From assembly GCF_040687965.1 (NCBI RefSeq), contig NZ_CP156084.1:186001-250000 (forward strand): a stretch of 64,000 nucleotides of DNA, written 5' to 3'. The notes under the pieces were generated by a model, which saw nothing but the letters and a program-made list of their open reading frames with translations, was not told the origin of the DNA and searched no databases. This document shows positions 44,316 to 53,797 of the stretch, piece after piece (the stretch's first letter is position 1; every line of letters starts with the position of its first letter). The position numbers and the translations under genes were made by a program. This DNA comes from Methylocystis echinoides (GTDB lineage Bacteria; Pseudomonadota; Alphaproteobacteria; Rhizobiales; Beijerinckiaceae).

Positions 44316-44351
44316 AAAAAGGCTCGCCGGGCGAGGATCGCCCGGCGAGCC
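44316..44351 (-). terminator. Strong intrinsic terminator after bamA
   Basis: A perfect 13-base-pair stem (GGCTCGCCGGGCG, 44321-44333, with 44339-44351) and 5-base loop is followed on the minus strand by a T5 run (44320-44316). It starts 10 bases after the bamA stop and ends about 28 bases before the lpxD start codon. Confidence 0.85.
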
Positions 44352-44360
44352 AATGCACTA

Positions 44361-46856
44361 TCAGAAGTTGGCGCCGCCGGAGAAGCGGAAGTTCTGTGTG
44401 ATGTCGGTCGCCGCCTTCGACGTGACGACCGCATAGTCGAAGCGAATCGGTCCCATAGGCGAGTTCCACAGGATCGATGCGCCGACCGACGAGCGGAGGC
44501 GGAAGCCGTTGGACGCCGGCACCACGCAGGTGCCCTGGCCATAGCCCGCCTCTGGCGTATAGGCGGCGAGACAGGTCACGCCCGGGATGGTCGGCAGATT
44601 GTTGGCGTAATTGGTGCGGCCCTGGAAGTTCCAAAGGCTGCCGGCGTCGGCGAACAGCGCGCCTCTCAAACCGAGATCTTTCGGCACGCCCCAGAGCGGG
44701 AACTGAACTTCGAGCGAGCCGCCGACATAGTCGGTGCCGCCGAGCGAGTTGCCGTTACGGGCGTTCCACGTCGTGAACAGATTGGAGTCGCGCGGACCGA
44801 TGCCGCCCGGCGCGAAGCCGCGCACCAGGCTCGGGCCGAGGTTGAAGTTGTCCTGAATGCGCGGCGTATAGCCGCCAAAGGGCGTCAGATTGCCGCCCTG
44901 CAGGCGCGCGATGCCGACCACGTCATCCAGATAGGGGACCTCGTGGAAGTAGCGGACGTCGCCCGTCGTGCGCAGGTAGCGCGAGTAGCCGCCGAGACCC
45001 GCCGCGTCCTGGCTGAAATTGACCATCCAGCCATTGTGCGGGTTCATGAAGTTGTCGATTGTGGCGTAGTTCAGCGAATAGCCGATCGACGAGGTCGTGA
45101 TCGTGCCCTGCGACTCCTTGATCGCGAGCGAAGCTTCGCCGTTCGACAAGCAGTTGTACTGCAGGTTCGGGTAGCCCTGGTCATAGGGGAAGAAGGGCGA
45201 GGGGCCGGGCGTGACCGCCGTCGGAACGGTACAGTCATTGTACGGCTTGTTGTTCGTGTTGGGGATCGAGATCGTCGTTTGATACAGCGAGTAGCGCGGC
45301 GAGAAACTGAGTTCGTCGGTCACCGGAACGCCGAAGCGGATCGTGCCGCCGACCGAGGTCGACGAGTAGATCGAGTAGCTGTAGGCGTCCTGGCGACGGG
45401 CGAAGACGTCGAAGCCGGCGGAGATGCGCTGATCGAGGAAATAGGGCTCCGTGAAGCTGAAATTCACGCCGCGCGCGATCTGGCCGGCCTGCACCGACAG
45501 ACGGACAGCCTGGCCGCGGCCCATGAAGTTGCTTTCCGAGACCGAGACTTCCGCGATGAAGCCCTGGTTGGTCGAATAGCCGCCGGAGACGCCGAAGTTG
45601 CCGGTGGGCTGATCTTCGACATCCACATTGAGGATCACGCGGTCGGGCGAGGATCCCGGCTCATTGGTGATCTTCACCTTCTTGAAGAAGCCGAGGCCGT
45701 TCAGGCGACGCTCGGCGCGATCGATGAGGACGCGATTGTAGGCGTCGCCCTCGCCGATGTCGAACTCGCGCCGGATCACATAGTCGCGCGTGCGGGTGTT
45801 GCCGCGAATGTTGATGCGCTCGATGTAGACGCGCGGCCCTTCGTCGAGAACGAAGTGGATCGAGACCGTCTGGGCGGCGGGATTGCGCTCGCCGCGCGGA
45901 CGCGCCTGAGTGAAGGCGTAGCCCTTCCTGGCCGCCTCACGCGTGAGCGACTCGACCGTCTTCTCGACCGCGTCGCCGTTATAGACGTCGCCGGGCGAGA
46001 TGCGCAGCAGATCGCTCAGCGCCGCGCCGTTGATGTCGGGAAGATGCGATTCCACGTCGACGGAAGCGACATGGTATTGCGGCCCTTCCTCCACGACGAT
46101 GGTGATGATGTAGCCGCCCAAGGCGGGATCGAACTGGGCGTCGGAACTCACGACGCGAAAATCCGCGTAGCCGTTCTTGAGATAGAAGCGGCGCACGAGT
46201 TCGAGGTCGGAGGCGATGCGGTCGGGATCGTAAACGTCGCTGGTCTTGAGGAACGACAGGAGATTCATCTCCGTCGTCTCCATGAGCCCGACCAAGCGGC
46301 GATTCGAATAGACGTTGTTGCCGACGAAGCGGATTTCCTTGACGCCGGTCTTGTCGCCTTCCGCAACGGCGAAGACGACGTCGATGCGGCCGTTCGGCAG
46401 CTCGACGGTGCGATAGGAGACCTTCGCCGCCGCGCGGCCGGCGCGACGATAAATCTCGGTGAGGCGGGCGACGTCGGCCTCGGCCACTTGCTGGCTGAAG
46501 GCGCCATGGGCGCGGGTGCGCAATTCGGGCTGCAGATTCTCGGTCTTGACCTTGCTGTTGCCCTCGATGACGACGCGATTGATCTGATTGCCTTCGGTGA
46601 CGCGGATGATCACGTCATTGCCCTTGCGGGACGCCGAGACCGTCGCAAACCGCCCGCTGTCGCGCAGCGCCTCCAGTCCCTTCTCCACCTCTTGCGGGCT
46701 CGACCCGGTAAAATAGGACCGGATGGTTTCCGCGTCGGCGCGCGTATTGCCCTGAACGATGATCGCCGCGGCGGCTGGCGTTGACAACACCACCAGCGCC
46801 GCCAGCAGGGCGGCCAGCAATGACGAAGATTTCCAGATGCCGCAGATGGATTGCAT
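44361..46856 (-). CDS. bamA: Outer membrane protein assembly factor BamA
   Basis: This 831-residue protein has a signal peptide (to about residue 30, ending AAA), five POTRA domains to about residue 430, and a C-terminal beta barrel that ends in phenylalanine (FSGGANF). VQGNTRADAETIRSYF, VIEGNSKVKTENL and IRGNTRTRDYVIRREF mark POTRA repeats; the barrel carries FSFTEPYFLDQR and the VRGFAPGGIGPRD lid segment, similar to the conserved VRGF motif. It inserts beta-barrel proteins into the outer membrane. It lies downstream of rseP but behind a terminator. Confidence 0.97.
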   Translation of the reverse strand: MQSICGIWKSSSLLAALLAALVVLSTPAAAAIIVQGNTRADAETIRSYFTGSSPQEVEKGLEALRDSGRFATVSASRKGNDVIIRVTEGNQINRVVIEGNSKVKTENLQPELRTRAHGAFSQQVAEADVARLTEIYRRAGRAAAKVSYRTVELPNGRIDVVFAVAEGDKTGVKEIRFVGNNVYSNRRLVGLMETTEMNLLSFLKTSDVYDPDRIASDLELVRRFYLKNGYADFRVVSSDAQFDPALGGYIITIVVEEGPQYHVASVDVESHLPDINGAALSDLLRISPGDVYNGDAVEKTVESLTREAARKGYAFTQARPRGERNPAAQTVSIHFVLDEGPRVYIERINIRGNTRTRDYVIRREFDIGEGDAYNRVLIDRAERRLNGLGFFKKVKITNEPGSSPDRVILNVDVEDQPTGNFGVSGGYSTNQGFIAEVSVSESNFMGRGQAVRLSVQAGQIARGVNFSFTEPYFLDQRISAGFDVFARRQDAYSYSIYSSTSVGGTIRFGVPVTDELSFSPRYSLYQTTISIPNTNNKPYNDCTVPTAVTPGPSPFFPYDQGYPNLQYNCLSNGEASLAIKESQGTITTSSIGYSLNYATIDNFMNPHNGWMVNFSQDAAGLGGYSRYLRTTGDVRYFHEVPYLDDVVGIARLQGGNLTPFGGYTPRIQDNFNLGPSLVRGFAPGGIGPRDSNLFTTWNARNGNSLGGTDYVGGSLEVQFPLWGVPKDLGLRGALFADAGSLWNFQGRTNYANNLPTIPGVTCLAAYTPEAGYGQGTCVVPASNGFRLRSSVGASILWNSPMGPIRFDYAVVTSKAATDITQNFRFSGGANF

Positions 46857-47079
46857 GTAAAGCAGGTCCTCGTCGCAACGTCACCGCCCGGAGCGCGGCA
46901 TGTTTACAATGATATGTACATGGCGAAAGACGCCATATCGGTCCAGTTGAACCTTCTACAGGGTTTAACCTACCCTGCAAACGCAGAATAAAATCTGTTC
47001 GAGCAATTTGTCGAAGGCGTGGCCGCAAAGCCACGATTCATGGTCAGCAGATCGTTAATCGCCGGCGACGCCTCCGGCG

Positions 47080-47113
47080 AAAAACGACAAAACCGTGGCG
47101 GCGGCCACGGTTT
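47080..47113 (-). terminator. Intrinsic terminator after rseP
   Basis: On the minus strand AAACCGTGGC (47113-47104) pairs with its complement (47099-47090) around a 4-base loop, followed by TTGTCGTTTTT. It lies about 30 bases after the rseP stop and separates that operon from bamA, whose promoter must lie within 46857-47080. Confidence 0.75.
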
Positions 47114-47142
47114 CGCCGAAAATGGCCGACAACGGCGCTGGC

Positions 47143-48288
47143 TTAGGAGGAGCCGCCGGCCAGGCGCTGGATCAAGCGCGCGATGTCGTTATACGTCGAG
47201 AAGATCATCAGCGTGCCGACCATGGCGAGGCCCAGTCGGAAAGCCACTTCCTGAGCGCGATCGTTGAGCGCGCGGCCGCGAATCGCCTCGATGCCGAAAA
47301 ACAGCAGATGGCCGCCATCGAGCAGCGGGACCGGCAACAGGTTCAACAGGCCGATGGAGACGGACAGGATAGCGATCAGGTTGAGGAAGGGCCCCAACCC
47401 GACCTTCGGCGCAGCCTGGGCCATATGGCCCGAAATCTGCGCAATGCCGATCGGGCCGGAAAGCTGATCCGCGCGCTCCCGCCCGGTCATCAAGCCGCCG
47501 ATGTAAACGCCCGTGCGGCGGACGATCTGCCAGGTCTCGTCCACGGCCGCCCCGACCGACGCCACCGGCCCGTAGCGCTCCTCGTGCATGTCCGCCGGCG
47601 AGGTCGACGCCTTGAGGCCGAGCATGCCGATTCGAACCTTCCCGGCCGCGCTCTCGACGTCCTTCAGCGCGGGCGTGGCCTCGATCGTCACGTCCCGCTC
47701 GCCCCGGCGCACGACGAAAACCAGCTTCGTCTCGGCGGAGCTCGCAACGATTTCCTGCATCTTCGCGAAGGTCGGAATCGCGACGCCGTCGATCGACAGC
47801 ACGAGATCGCCCGTCTGGAAGCCAGCGCTCTCACCGGCGCCGCCCGCCACCAGCGAGCCGACGCGGGGGGCGAGCGTGATCCGGCCGTAAATCGAGAACA
47901 TGCCGGTGAAAATCACGATCGCCAGAATGAAGTTTGCGAAGGGCCCGGCGAAAACGATCGCCGAACGCTTCCAGACAGGCTGCGCGGCGAACGTCACTGC
48001 GCGCTCAGCCGCCGGCATGGCCTCGACCGACTCAGCGTCGGGACCGCTCGCGGCATTGGCGTCGCCATGGAATTTGACGTAGCCGCCGAGGGGAATGGCG
48101 GCGACGCGCCAGCGCGTGCCGCGCCGGTCGACGCGTGCGAAAAGCTCCGGCCCAAAGCCGATCGAGAAGGCGTCGACCTGCACGCCGCACCAGCGGCCGA
48201 CGATGAAATGGCCGAATTCGTGGATGAAAACGACGATGCTCAGAACAAAGACGAAGGGGATGACGTAGGTTGCAAAAGTCATCAGCAT
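47143..48288 (-). CDS. rseP: RIP zinc metalloprotease RseP
   Basis: This 381-residue site-2 protease has four membrane helices. FIHEFGHFIVGRW in the first helix carries the zinc-binding HEFGH, and LLNLLPVPLLDGGHL near the C-terminus gives the third ligand; a PDZ domain lies between, around AGGAGESAGFQTGDLVLSIDG. It cuts membrane-embedded anti-sigma factors in envelope stress signalling. The ATG at 48288 (MLMTFATY) is chosen over a GTG ten codons upstream. It follows dxr by about 50 bases. Confidence 0.95.
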   Translation of the reverse strand: MLMTFATYVIPFVFVLSIVVFIHEFGHFIVGRWCGVQVDAFSIGFGPELFARVDRRGTRWRVAAIPLGGYVKFHGDANAASGPDAESVEAMPAAERAVTFAAQPVWKRSAIVFAGPFANFILAIVIFTGMFSIYGRITLAPRVGSLVAGGAGESAGFQTGDLVLSIDGVAIPTFAKMQEIVASSAETKLVFVVRRGERDVTIEATPALKDVESAAGKVRIGMLGLKASTSPADMHEERYGPVASVGAAVDETWQIVRRTGVYIGGLMTGRERADQLSGPIGIAQISGHMAQAAPKVGLGPFLNLIAILSVSIGLLNLLPVPLLDGGHLLFFGIEAIRGRALNDRAQEVAFRLGLAMVGTLMIFSTYNDIARLIQRLAGGSS

Positions 48289-48337
48289 GTCTAGCACTCG
48301 TCGCCTCCAACGCTTCACGCCGCGGGCCGCAGCGTGG

Positions 48338-49570
48338 TTACTGAAGGGTTAACATGCCCGATGGCGTGTCAACGGCCAAGGCCCGCCGCGATCTTTCTCT
48401 GACAATATGGTCAACGCCGAGCGCTTCTTCCACGCTTGCCGGCTCCTGCGCATAGCCGTCACGAAGCGCCGCCTCACAAGCCTCCGCCACATGTTTGGCG
48501 ATGCCGGAGAAGGGGATGCGCCGATCGAGGAACGCCGCGACGGCGATTTCGTTGGCCGCGTTCAAGACTGTGGCGAGGCCCCCGCCCTGACCCAGGGCGT
48601 CGAGGGCCAGCTTCAAGGCCGGGAAGCGCTCGAAATCCGGGGCCTCGAAGGTCAGCGAGCCGATCTGCGCGAAATCGAGCCGCCGCGCCGGCGTCGTCAG
48701 CCGTTCGGGAAAAGCCAGGCAATGGGCGATCGGCACGCGCATGTCCGGCGGGGCCAGACCGGCGGTGACGGAGCCGTCGGAGAAGGTGACGAGGCCATGC
48801 ACGATCGACTGCGGATGCACCACGACTTCGAGCTTTTCGGCCGACACGCCAAAAAGATGATGCGCTTCAATGAGCTCCAGGCCTTTATTCATCAGCCCGG
48901 CCGAATCGACCGTCACCTTGGGGCCCATCGCCCAATTGGGGTGATTGAGCGCCTCGTCGACGGTCGCGGCGGCGATGCGCTCCTTGCTCCAGGTCCTGAA
49001 CGGGCCGCCGGAGGCCGTGACGATCATGCGCTCGATGCGGGCGGGGTCCTCGCCGCCGAGGGCCTGGAAAATCGCATTATGCTCGCTGTCCACGGGCAGC
49101 AGATGCGCCCCCATGCGGCGCGCCGTGCGCATGAAGGGGGCGCCCGCGCAAACCAGACATTCCTTGTTTGCGAGCGCCACCGCCCGCCCCAGCGAAATCG
49201 CCGCATGGGTCGGCTCCACGCCCGCCGCGCCGACAATGGCGGAAACTACCAGATCGGCGTCACGGACGGCCGCCTCGATCACGGCGTCGCGACCCGCGGC
49301 GACCTGAATATTCGTGCCGGACAGCGCCTCCTTGAGCGCCACATATGCGCTTTCGTCGCGGATCGCCGCGAATTCCGCTTTGGTGCGGCGCGCCACGTCC
49401 GCAAGCGCCGCCGCATCGCGTCCGCCCGCCACCGCGGAGACCGAAAAGCGATCGGGATCGCGCTCCAGAAGATCCACAGTGGACCGGCCGATCGATCCAG
49501 TCGCGCCGAGAAGAACGATGCGGCGCGGGGGCCGCGCGCGCCCGTTCGCCTTTGCCTTGTTCAAACCCAT
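48338..49570 (-). CDS. dxr: 1-deoxy-D-xylulose 5-phosphate reductoisomerase
   Basis: This 410-residue enzyme makes 2-C-methylerythritol 4-phosphate, the committed step of the MEP isoprenoid pathway. RIVLLGATGSIGRSTVDLL near residue 18 binds NADPH; DSEHNAIFQ, VTASGGPFR and NHPNWAMGPKVTVDSAGLMNKGLE form the metal and substrate site. Lies between cdsA and rseP in the conserved block; gap to cdsA is 7 bases. Confidence 0.97.
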   Translation of the reverse strand: MGLNKAKANGRARPPRRIVLLGATGSIGRSTVDLLERDPDRFSVSAVAGGRDAAALADVARRTKAEFAAIRDESAYVALKEALSGTNIQVAAGRDAVIEAAVRDADLVVSAIVGAAGVEPTHAAISLGRAVALANKECLVCAGAPFMRTARRMGAHLLPVDSEHNAIFQALGGEDPARIERMIVTASGGPFRTWSKERIAAATVDEALNHPNWAMGPKVTVDSAGLMNKGLELIEAHHLFGVSAEKLEVVVHPQSIVHGLVTFSDGSVTAGLAPPDMRVPIAHCLAFPERLTTPARRLDFAQIGSLTFEAPDFERFPALKLALDALGQGGGLATVLNAANEIAVAAFLDRRIPFSGIAKHVAEACEAALRDGYAQEPASVEEALGVDHIVRERSRRALAVDTPSGMLTLQ

Positions 49571-49577
49571 GCTCTCG

Positions 49578-50426
49578 TCACCAGAAAAACAGATTGTGGT
49601 TGGGATTGCCGCCCGCCACGCCGATCGCCGCGGCCAGGACGCAGGCGAAAATGAAGCCGTCCAGACGGTCCATCACGCCGCCATGGCCGGGAATGATCCG
49701 GCTCGAATCCTTCACGCCGAAGCGGCGCTTGACCGAAGACTCGAACAAGTCCCCCATTTGCGACACGGCCGCCGCCAGCAGCGCGACCAAAAAGGTCTTT
49801 GCGCCTGCAAGCGCCGGGCCGCCGCCGAAATAGGCGGTCGCGAGCCCTAAGGCCGCCCCGCTGAGAACGCCCGTAATCGTGCCGGACCAGGTCTTCCCGG
49901 CGGAGACGCGCGGCCAGAGCTTCGGCCCGCCGATCAACCTGCCGCCGAAATAGGCAAAGATGTCCGTGCCCCACACAATGGCGAAGAGGAAGGCGATGGC
50001 GAGGATCCCATGGTCGGGCGATTGCCTCAACCAGCAGACCGAGAAGATCGGGGCGCTGGCGTAGGCGACGCCCGCGGCTGCCCAGAGCCGCCGCTCCGGT
50101 CCCGCCAGACTCGCCGCCACGGCGGCAAGAACGGCGATGGTCAGGGCCGCGACGCCGACGAGGCCCGTCTGCCCCAGGGCTGCGGCGGCCGCCACCGCCG
50201 CGCCGCCCGCCGCGACGCGCCACCGCCGCCGATCGCCGCCGACAAGGCCTTGCCATTCCCAGTTGATCGCAAATCCCGCCAGAATCCAAAAGAGGGCGAA
50301 GACGTCTCCACCCAGGTAGAGCGTCAGCAGCGCCGCCCCGACCATCACGACGGCGGACAGGACGCGCGGGCCGAGATCAGCGAAGCCGCCGCTCCCAGCG
50401 CCCGCGCTCTTCGGCGTGGCGCTCAC
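49578..50426 (-). CDS. cdsA: Phosphatidate cytidylyltransferase
   Basis: This 282-residue integral membrane enzyme makes CDP-diacylglycerol from phosphatidate and CTP. The C-terminal SRIIPGHGGVMDRLDGFIFA is the CDP-alcohol signature, and TDIFAYFGGRLIG with SAGKTWSG marks the catalytic core. About seven helices are predicted. The start is GTG. It stops 7 bases before dxr and follows uppS by 14 bases. Confidence 0.96.
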   Translation of the reverse strand: MSATPKSAGAGSGGFADLGPRVLSAVVMVGAALLTLYLGGDVFALFWILAGFAINWEWQGLVGGDRRRWRVAAGGAAVAAAAALGQTGLVGVAALTIAVLAAVAASLAGPERRLWAAAGVAYASAPIFSVCWLRQSPDHGILAIAFLFAIVWGTDIFAYFGGRLIGGPKLWPRVSAGKTWSGTITGVLSGAALGLATAYFGGGPALAGAKTFLVALLAAAVSQMGDLFESSVKRRFGVKDSSRIIPGHGGVMDRLDGFIFACVLAAAIGVAGGNPNHNLFFW

Positions 50427-50440
50427 TTAAGCTTGCCTCC

Positions 50441-51217
50441 TCATGACGCGGTCTTGGCGCTGCGCGGGGCCTCGACCCGCCCGAAGCGTCTCTCGCGATG
50501 CGCATATTCCTCGAGCGCCGCGACCATGGCCGCGCGGTCGAAGTCCGGCCAGAGGATCGGCAGAAATACGAATTCGGCGTAAGCCGCCTGCCAGAGCAGG
50601 AAATTGGACAGACGCTGCTCGCCGGAGGTGCGGATGATGACGTCGGGGTCGGGGATGTCGGCTGTGTCGAGCTGCGCGGAAATCGCGTCGGCGTCGATCT
50701 CCTGCGGCGACAGACGCCCCTCCGCCACCATCTGTGCGAGCGCGCGCGCCGCAGCGGCGATCTCCTGACGCGCGCCATAGTTAAAGGCGACGACGAGCGT
50801 CAAGCCGGTGTTGGCCTCGGTGACCTGCTCGGCCTCCTTCAGGAGGTCGGCGATCTCGGGCGCGAGATCGTCGCGCGCGCCAATGACCCGCACGCGCACG
50901 TTGTTTGCGTGCAGTTCCGCCAGATCGTTGCGGATGAAGCGATGCAGCAGGCCGAGCAGGCTCTGCACCTCCTCGCGCGGCCGCGACCAGTTTTCGGCCG
51001 AAAAGGAATAGACGGTCAGGTAGGAAATCTCGAGATCGATCGCGGCGCGCACCGCCCGCCGCAGCGCCTCGACCCCGCGTCGATGGCCCTCGAAGCGCGG
51101 CAGGCCGCGGGCGGCGGCCCAGCGGCCGTTCCCGTCCATGATCAGCGCGACATGCCGCGGCGCCGCCGGAACGCCGAGAGACGTCGCCGCCATGTCGAGA
51201 ATCTCGCCTTCCGCCAT
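50441..51217 (-). CDS. uppS: Isoprenyl transferase (undecaprenyl diphosphate synthase)
   Basis: This protein of about 258 residues makes the C55 lipid carrier for peptidoglycan. [17 protein letters not shown] near residue 24 contains the Mg-binding aspartate and diphosphate site; [24 protein letters not shown] and [15 protein letters not shown] follow. The start is uncertain between ATG 51217, GTG 51223 and ATG 51193; the last also has a plausible ribosome site. Confidence 0.95.
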   Translation of the reverse strand: MAEGEILDMAATSLGVPAAPRHVALIMDGNGRWAAARGLPRFEGHRRGVEALRRAVRAAIDLEISYLTVYSFSAENWSRPREEVQSLLGLLHRFIRNDLAELHANNVRVRVIGARDDLAPEIADLLKEAEQVTEANTGLTLVVAFNYGARQEIAAAARALAQMVAEGRLSPQEIDADAISAQLDTADIPDPDVIIRTSGEQRLSNFLLWQAAYAEFVFLPILWPDFDRAAMVAALEEYAHRERRFGRVEAPRSAKTAS

Positions 51218-51295
51218 CCTCACGTTCCAGTTCGTCGGAGAAATCCTAACAGAGACCCAGGCTTGACCCCAATGGTCCCAAGTCCGAGCCGCCGC

Positions 51296-51856
51296 TCAGA
51301 CCTGCATGATTTCCTTTTCCTTCGTCGCCAGCGCGGCGTCGATCTCCTTCACCGCCTCGTCCGTCGCCTTCTGCACTTCGGTCTCGTGCCGCTTCTCGTC
51401 ATCCTCCGGGATGGCGTGATCCTTCAGGAGCTTCTTGAGGATATCGAGACCGTCGCGACGCACGTGACGCACGGCGACGCGGGCCTCCTCGGCGTATTTA
51501 TGGGCGACCTTGACCAGTTCCTTGCGGCGCTGCTCGTTGAGCTCCGGCATGCGGATACGCAATATCTGGCCCTCGACGGTCGGCTGCAGACCCAAATTGG
51601 CCTCGCGAATCGCCTTGTCGACGGCGATGACCAGCGCCTTGTCCCACACCTGCACCGAGATCATGCGCGGCTCCGGGACGCTGACGGTGGCGACCTGGTT
51701 GAGGGGAGAAACCTGGCCGTAAGCGTCGACATGGACCGGGTCGAGCAGGCTCGCCGAGGCGCGACCCGTGCGCAGGCCGCCGAATTCGTGTTTCAGCGTC
51801 GCGATGGCGCCCTGCATGCGGCGCTTCAAATCCGCGAGGTGGAATTTATCCGTCAT
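51296..51856 (-). CDS. frr: Ribosome recycling factor
   Basis: This 186-residue protein splits post-termination ribosomes with EF-G. The three-helix bundle motifs [20 protein letters not shown] and [15 protein letters not shown] are diagnostic, as are [17 protein letters not shown] and [15 protein letters not shown] ribosome site precedes the ATG. It lies between pyrH and uppS; the 150 bases toward pyrH hold no gene. Confidence 0.97.
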   Translation of the reverse strand: MTDKFHLADLKRRMQGAIATLKHEFGGLRTGRASASLLDPVHVDAYGQVSPLNQVATVSVPEPRMISVQVWDKALVIAVDKAIREANLGLQPTVEGQILRIRMPELNEQRRKELVKVAHKYAEEARVAVRHVRRDGLDILKKLLKDHAIPEDDEKRHETEVQKATDEAVKEIDAALATKEKEIMQV

Positions 51857-52009
51857 GATCTCCCCAAACCTGTCTTACGCTCCCGGCGACGCAACGCGCA
51901 CGGGGGCGGTCTTTTTTGCGACCCGAGCCCGCGGGAGGCCGGGATGCGCGAAGCAAGGGCCCCTTATGGCATGTTTTTAGAACCGACGCGCGTGGAAAGC
52001 GTCCTGGCC

Positions 52010-52735
52010 CTATGGCGCGACGAGGGTGGATCGCCCACCCCCGGATAGAACCGAGGCGATAGCCCCGGGCTCCCCAATGGAAAAAACAATGATCGGAATC
52101 CGGTTGTCCCGCGCCAGCGCGAAAGCCGCCGTGTCCATCACCGCGAGATTTTGCGCGATGGCCTCGTCGTGGGTCAAGCGATCGTAACGTCGCGCTGAAG
52201 GGTCGCGTTTGGGATCGGCCGTATAGACCCCGTCGACCTGGGTCGCCTTCAGCACCGCATCGGCGGAAAGCTCCGCCGCGCGCAGCACGGCGCCCGTGTC
52301 GGTCGTGAAGAAGGGATTGCCGGTGCCGCCCGCCGCGATCACGACCCGGCCCTTGGCGAGATGGTGCAGCGCGGCGCGGCGCGAGAACGATTCGCACAAC
52401 GAGGGCATGGGCACCGCCGAGAGGCAACGCGCCGGACGCCCCTGCCCTTCCACGGCCTGTTCCAGCGCAAGACCGTTCATGACCGTCGCGAGCATGCCGA
52501 TCGAATCGGCGCGCGCGCGCTCGATTCCGGTTTCCGCGCCTTTGATTCCACGGAAGAAATTGCCGCCCCCGACGACGACCGCGATCTCGTGCCCGTTCTC
52601 CGAGGCGGTGGCGAGATCCCTGGCGATCTGTTCCAGCGTAACGGCGTCCAGCCCATGGGGAGAGGAGCCCTGAAGCGCCTCCCCCGAAAGCTTCACGACC
52701 ACGCGTTTGTATCGCTTCGAAGCGTAGTCGGGCAT
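52010..52735 (-). CDS. pyrH: UMP kinase
   Basis: This 241-residue amino-acid-kinase-fold enzyme phosphorylates UMP. RVVVKLSGEALQG near residue 12, VVVGGGNFFRG near 54, GTGNPFFTTDTGA near 138 and VDGVYTADPKRDP near 170 are the standard blocks. It lies downstream of the SDR gene, which separates it from tsf, its usual neighbour. Confidence 0.96.
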   Translation of the reverse strand: MPDYASKRYKRVVVKLSGEALQGSSPHGLDAVTLEQIARDLATASENGHEIAVVVGGGNFFRGIKGAETGIERARADSIGMLATVMNGLALEQAVEGQGRPARCLSAVPMPSLCESFSRRAALHHLAKGRVVIAAGGTGNPFFTTDTGAVLRAAELSADAVLKATQVDGVYTADPKRDPSARRYDRLTHDEAIAQNLAVMDTAAFALARDNRIPIIVFSIGEPGAIASVLSGGGRSTLVAP

Positions 52736-52816
52736 GGCGGATCTCGCTGTCTTGCTCGGGCGGGGCGCGCTTTACATACGAACCGAGCGCCGCCTTCGCA
52801 AGTGCGTGAGCAGCGC

Positions 52817-53797
52817 TCACGGTCCGGTCTCGCCGCCCGTCGCGCCGAAGACCTGGCCGGTTGCGTAACTCGATTCCGCCGACGCCAGCAGCACGTAAAG
52901 CGGCGCGATTTCCGCCGGCTGGCCGGGGCGCCCGAGCGGCGTGTCGCCGCCGAATTCGGTCAGATGCTCCTGCGTCTGTCCGCCCGACGGCTGCAGCGGC
53001 GTCCAGAACGGGCCGGGCGCGACGGCGTTGACGCGAATGCCCTTCGAGGCGAGCTGCTTGGCGAGACCCCAGGTGAAATTCAGGATGCCGGCCTTGGTCA
53101 CCGCATAATCGAGCAGATGCTGCGAGGGCTGGTAGGCGGTGATCGAGGTCGTGTTGATGATGGTCGAGCCGGGCGGCATGTGCGGGATCGCGGCCTTGGT
53201 GATCCAGAACAGCGCGTAGAGATTGGTGCGGAAGGTCCAGTCGAGGTCTTCCGTGGTGATTTCGAGGATGGACTCATGCACATGCTGGCGCGCGGCGTTG
53301 TTGACGAGAAGGTCGAGCCCGCCGAACTCGGCCACGGCGTCCTCGACCAGCCGCTTGCAGAAGGTCTCGTCGCGTATGTCGCCGGGAAGCGCCGCCGCCT
53401 TGCAGCCGGCGTCATTTATGAGCTCGACGACCTCGCGCGCGTCCTCCTCCTCCTCGGGCAGGTAATTAATGGCGACGTCCGCTCCCTCGCGGGCGAAGGC
53501 GATCGCCGCGGCGCGCCCGATCCCCGAATCGCCGCCGGTGATCAACGCCCGGCGGCCGGCGAGCCGGTCCGAGCCGCGATAGCTCATCTCGCCGTGATCG
53601 GGGCGCGGACGCATCTTGCAGGCAAGGCCCGGCCAGGGCTGCGGCTGCTTGTCGAAGGGCGGCTTGGGATAAAGCTCGCGCGGATCGCGCAGACCATCTC
53701 CCTGCGTCATGCCCGGCGCGACCGGCTCGCTCTCGATGCCGTTGACCGACACATTCTCCCGGATGGTTTCTTCGATTGGATGTTCATGCGCAGGCAT
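52817..53797 (-). CDS. Short-chain dehydrogenase, YghA/general-stress type
   Basis: This 326-residue oxidoreductase has an extended N-terminus (residues 1-78, with PPFDKQPQPWPG) typical of the YghA/Gsp39 group of SDRs, then the NAD(P)-binding TGGDSGIGRA near residue 88, LVNNAARQH, and the catalytic serine and YAVTK near residue 228. Substrate is unknown; the group is often stress-induced. It is inserted between tsf and pyrH, which are normally adjacent. Confidence 0.88.
   Translation of the reverse strand: MPAHEHPIEETIRENVSVNGIESEPVAPGMTQGDGLRDPRELYPKPPFDKQPQPWPGLACKMRPRPDHGEMSYRGSDRLAGRRALITGGDSGIGRAAAIAFAREGADVAINYLPEEEEDAREVVELINDAGCKAAALPGDIRDETFCKRLVEDAVAEFGGLDLLVNNAARQHVHESILEITTEDLDWTFRTNLYALFWITKAAIPHMPPGSTIINTTSITAYQPSQHLLDYAVTKAGILNFTWGLAKQLASKGIRVNAVAPGPFWTPLQPSGGQTQEHLTEFGGDTPLGRPGQPAEIAPLYVLLASAESSYATGQVFGATGGETGP

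Noticed and set aside
44145-46784. 879-codon open frame on the plus strand opposite bamA and part of lpxD
   Set aside because: It overlaps two certain genes antisense and shows only low-complexity Arg/Ala/Val/Asp sequence.
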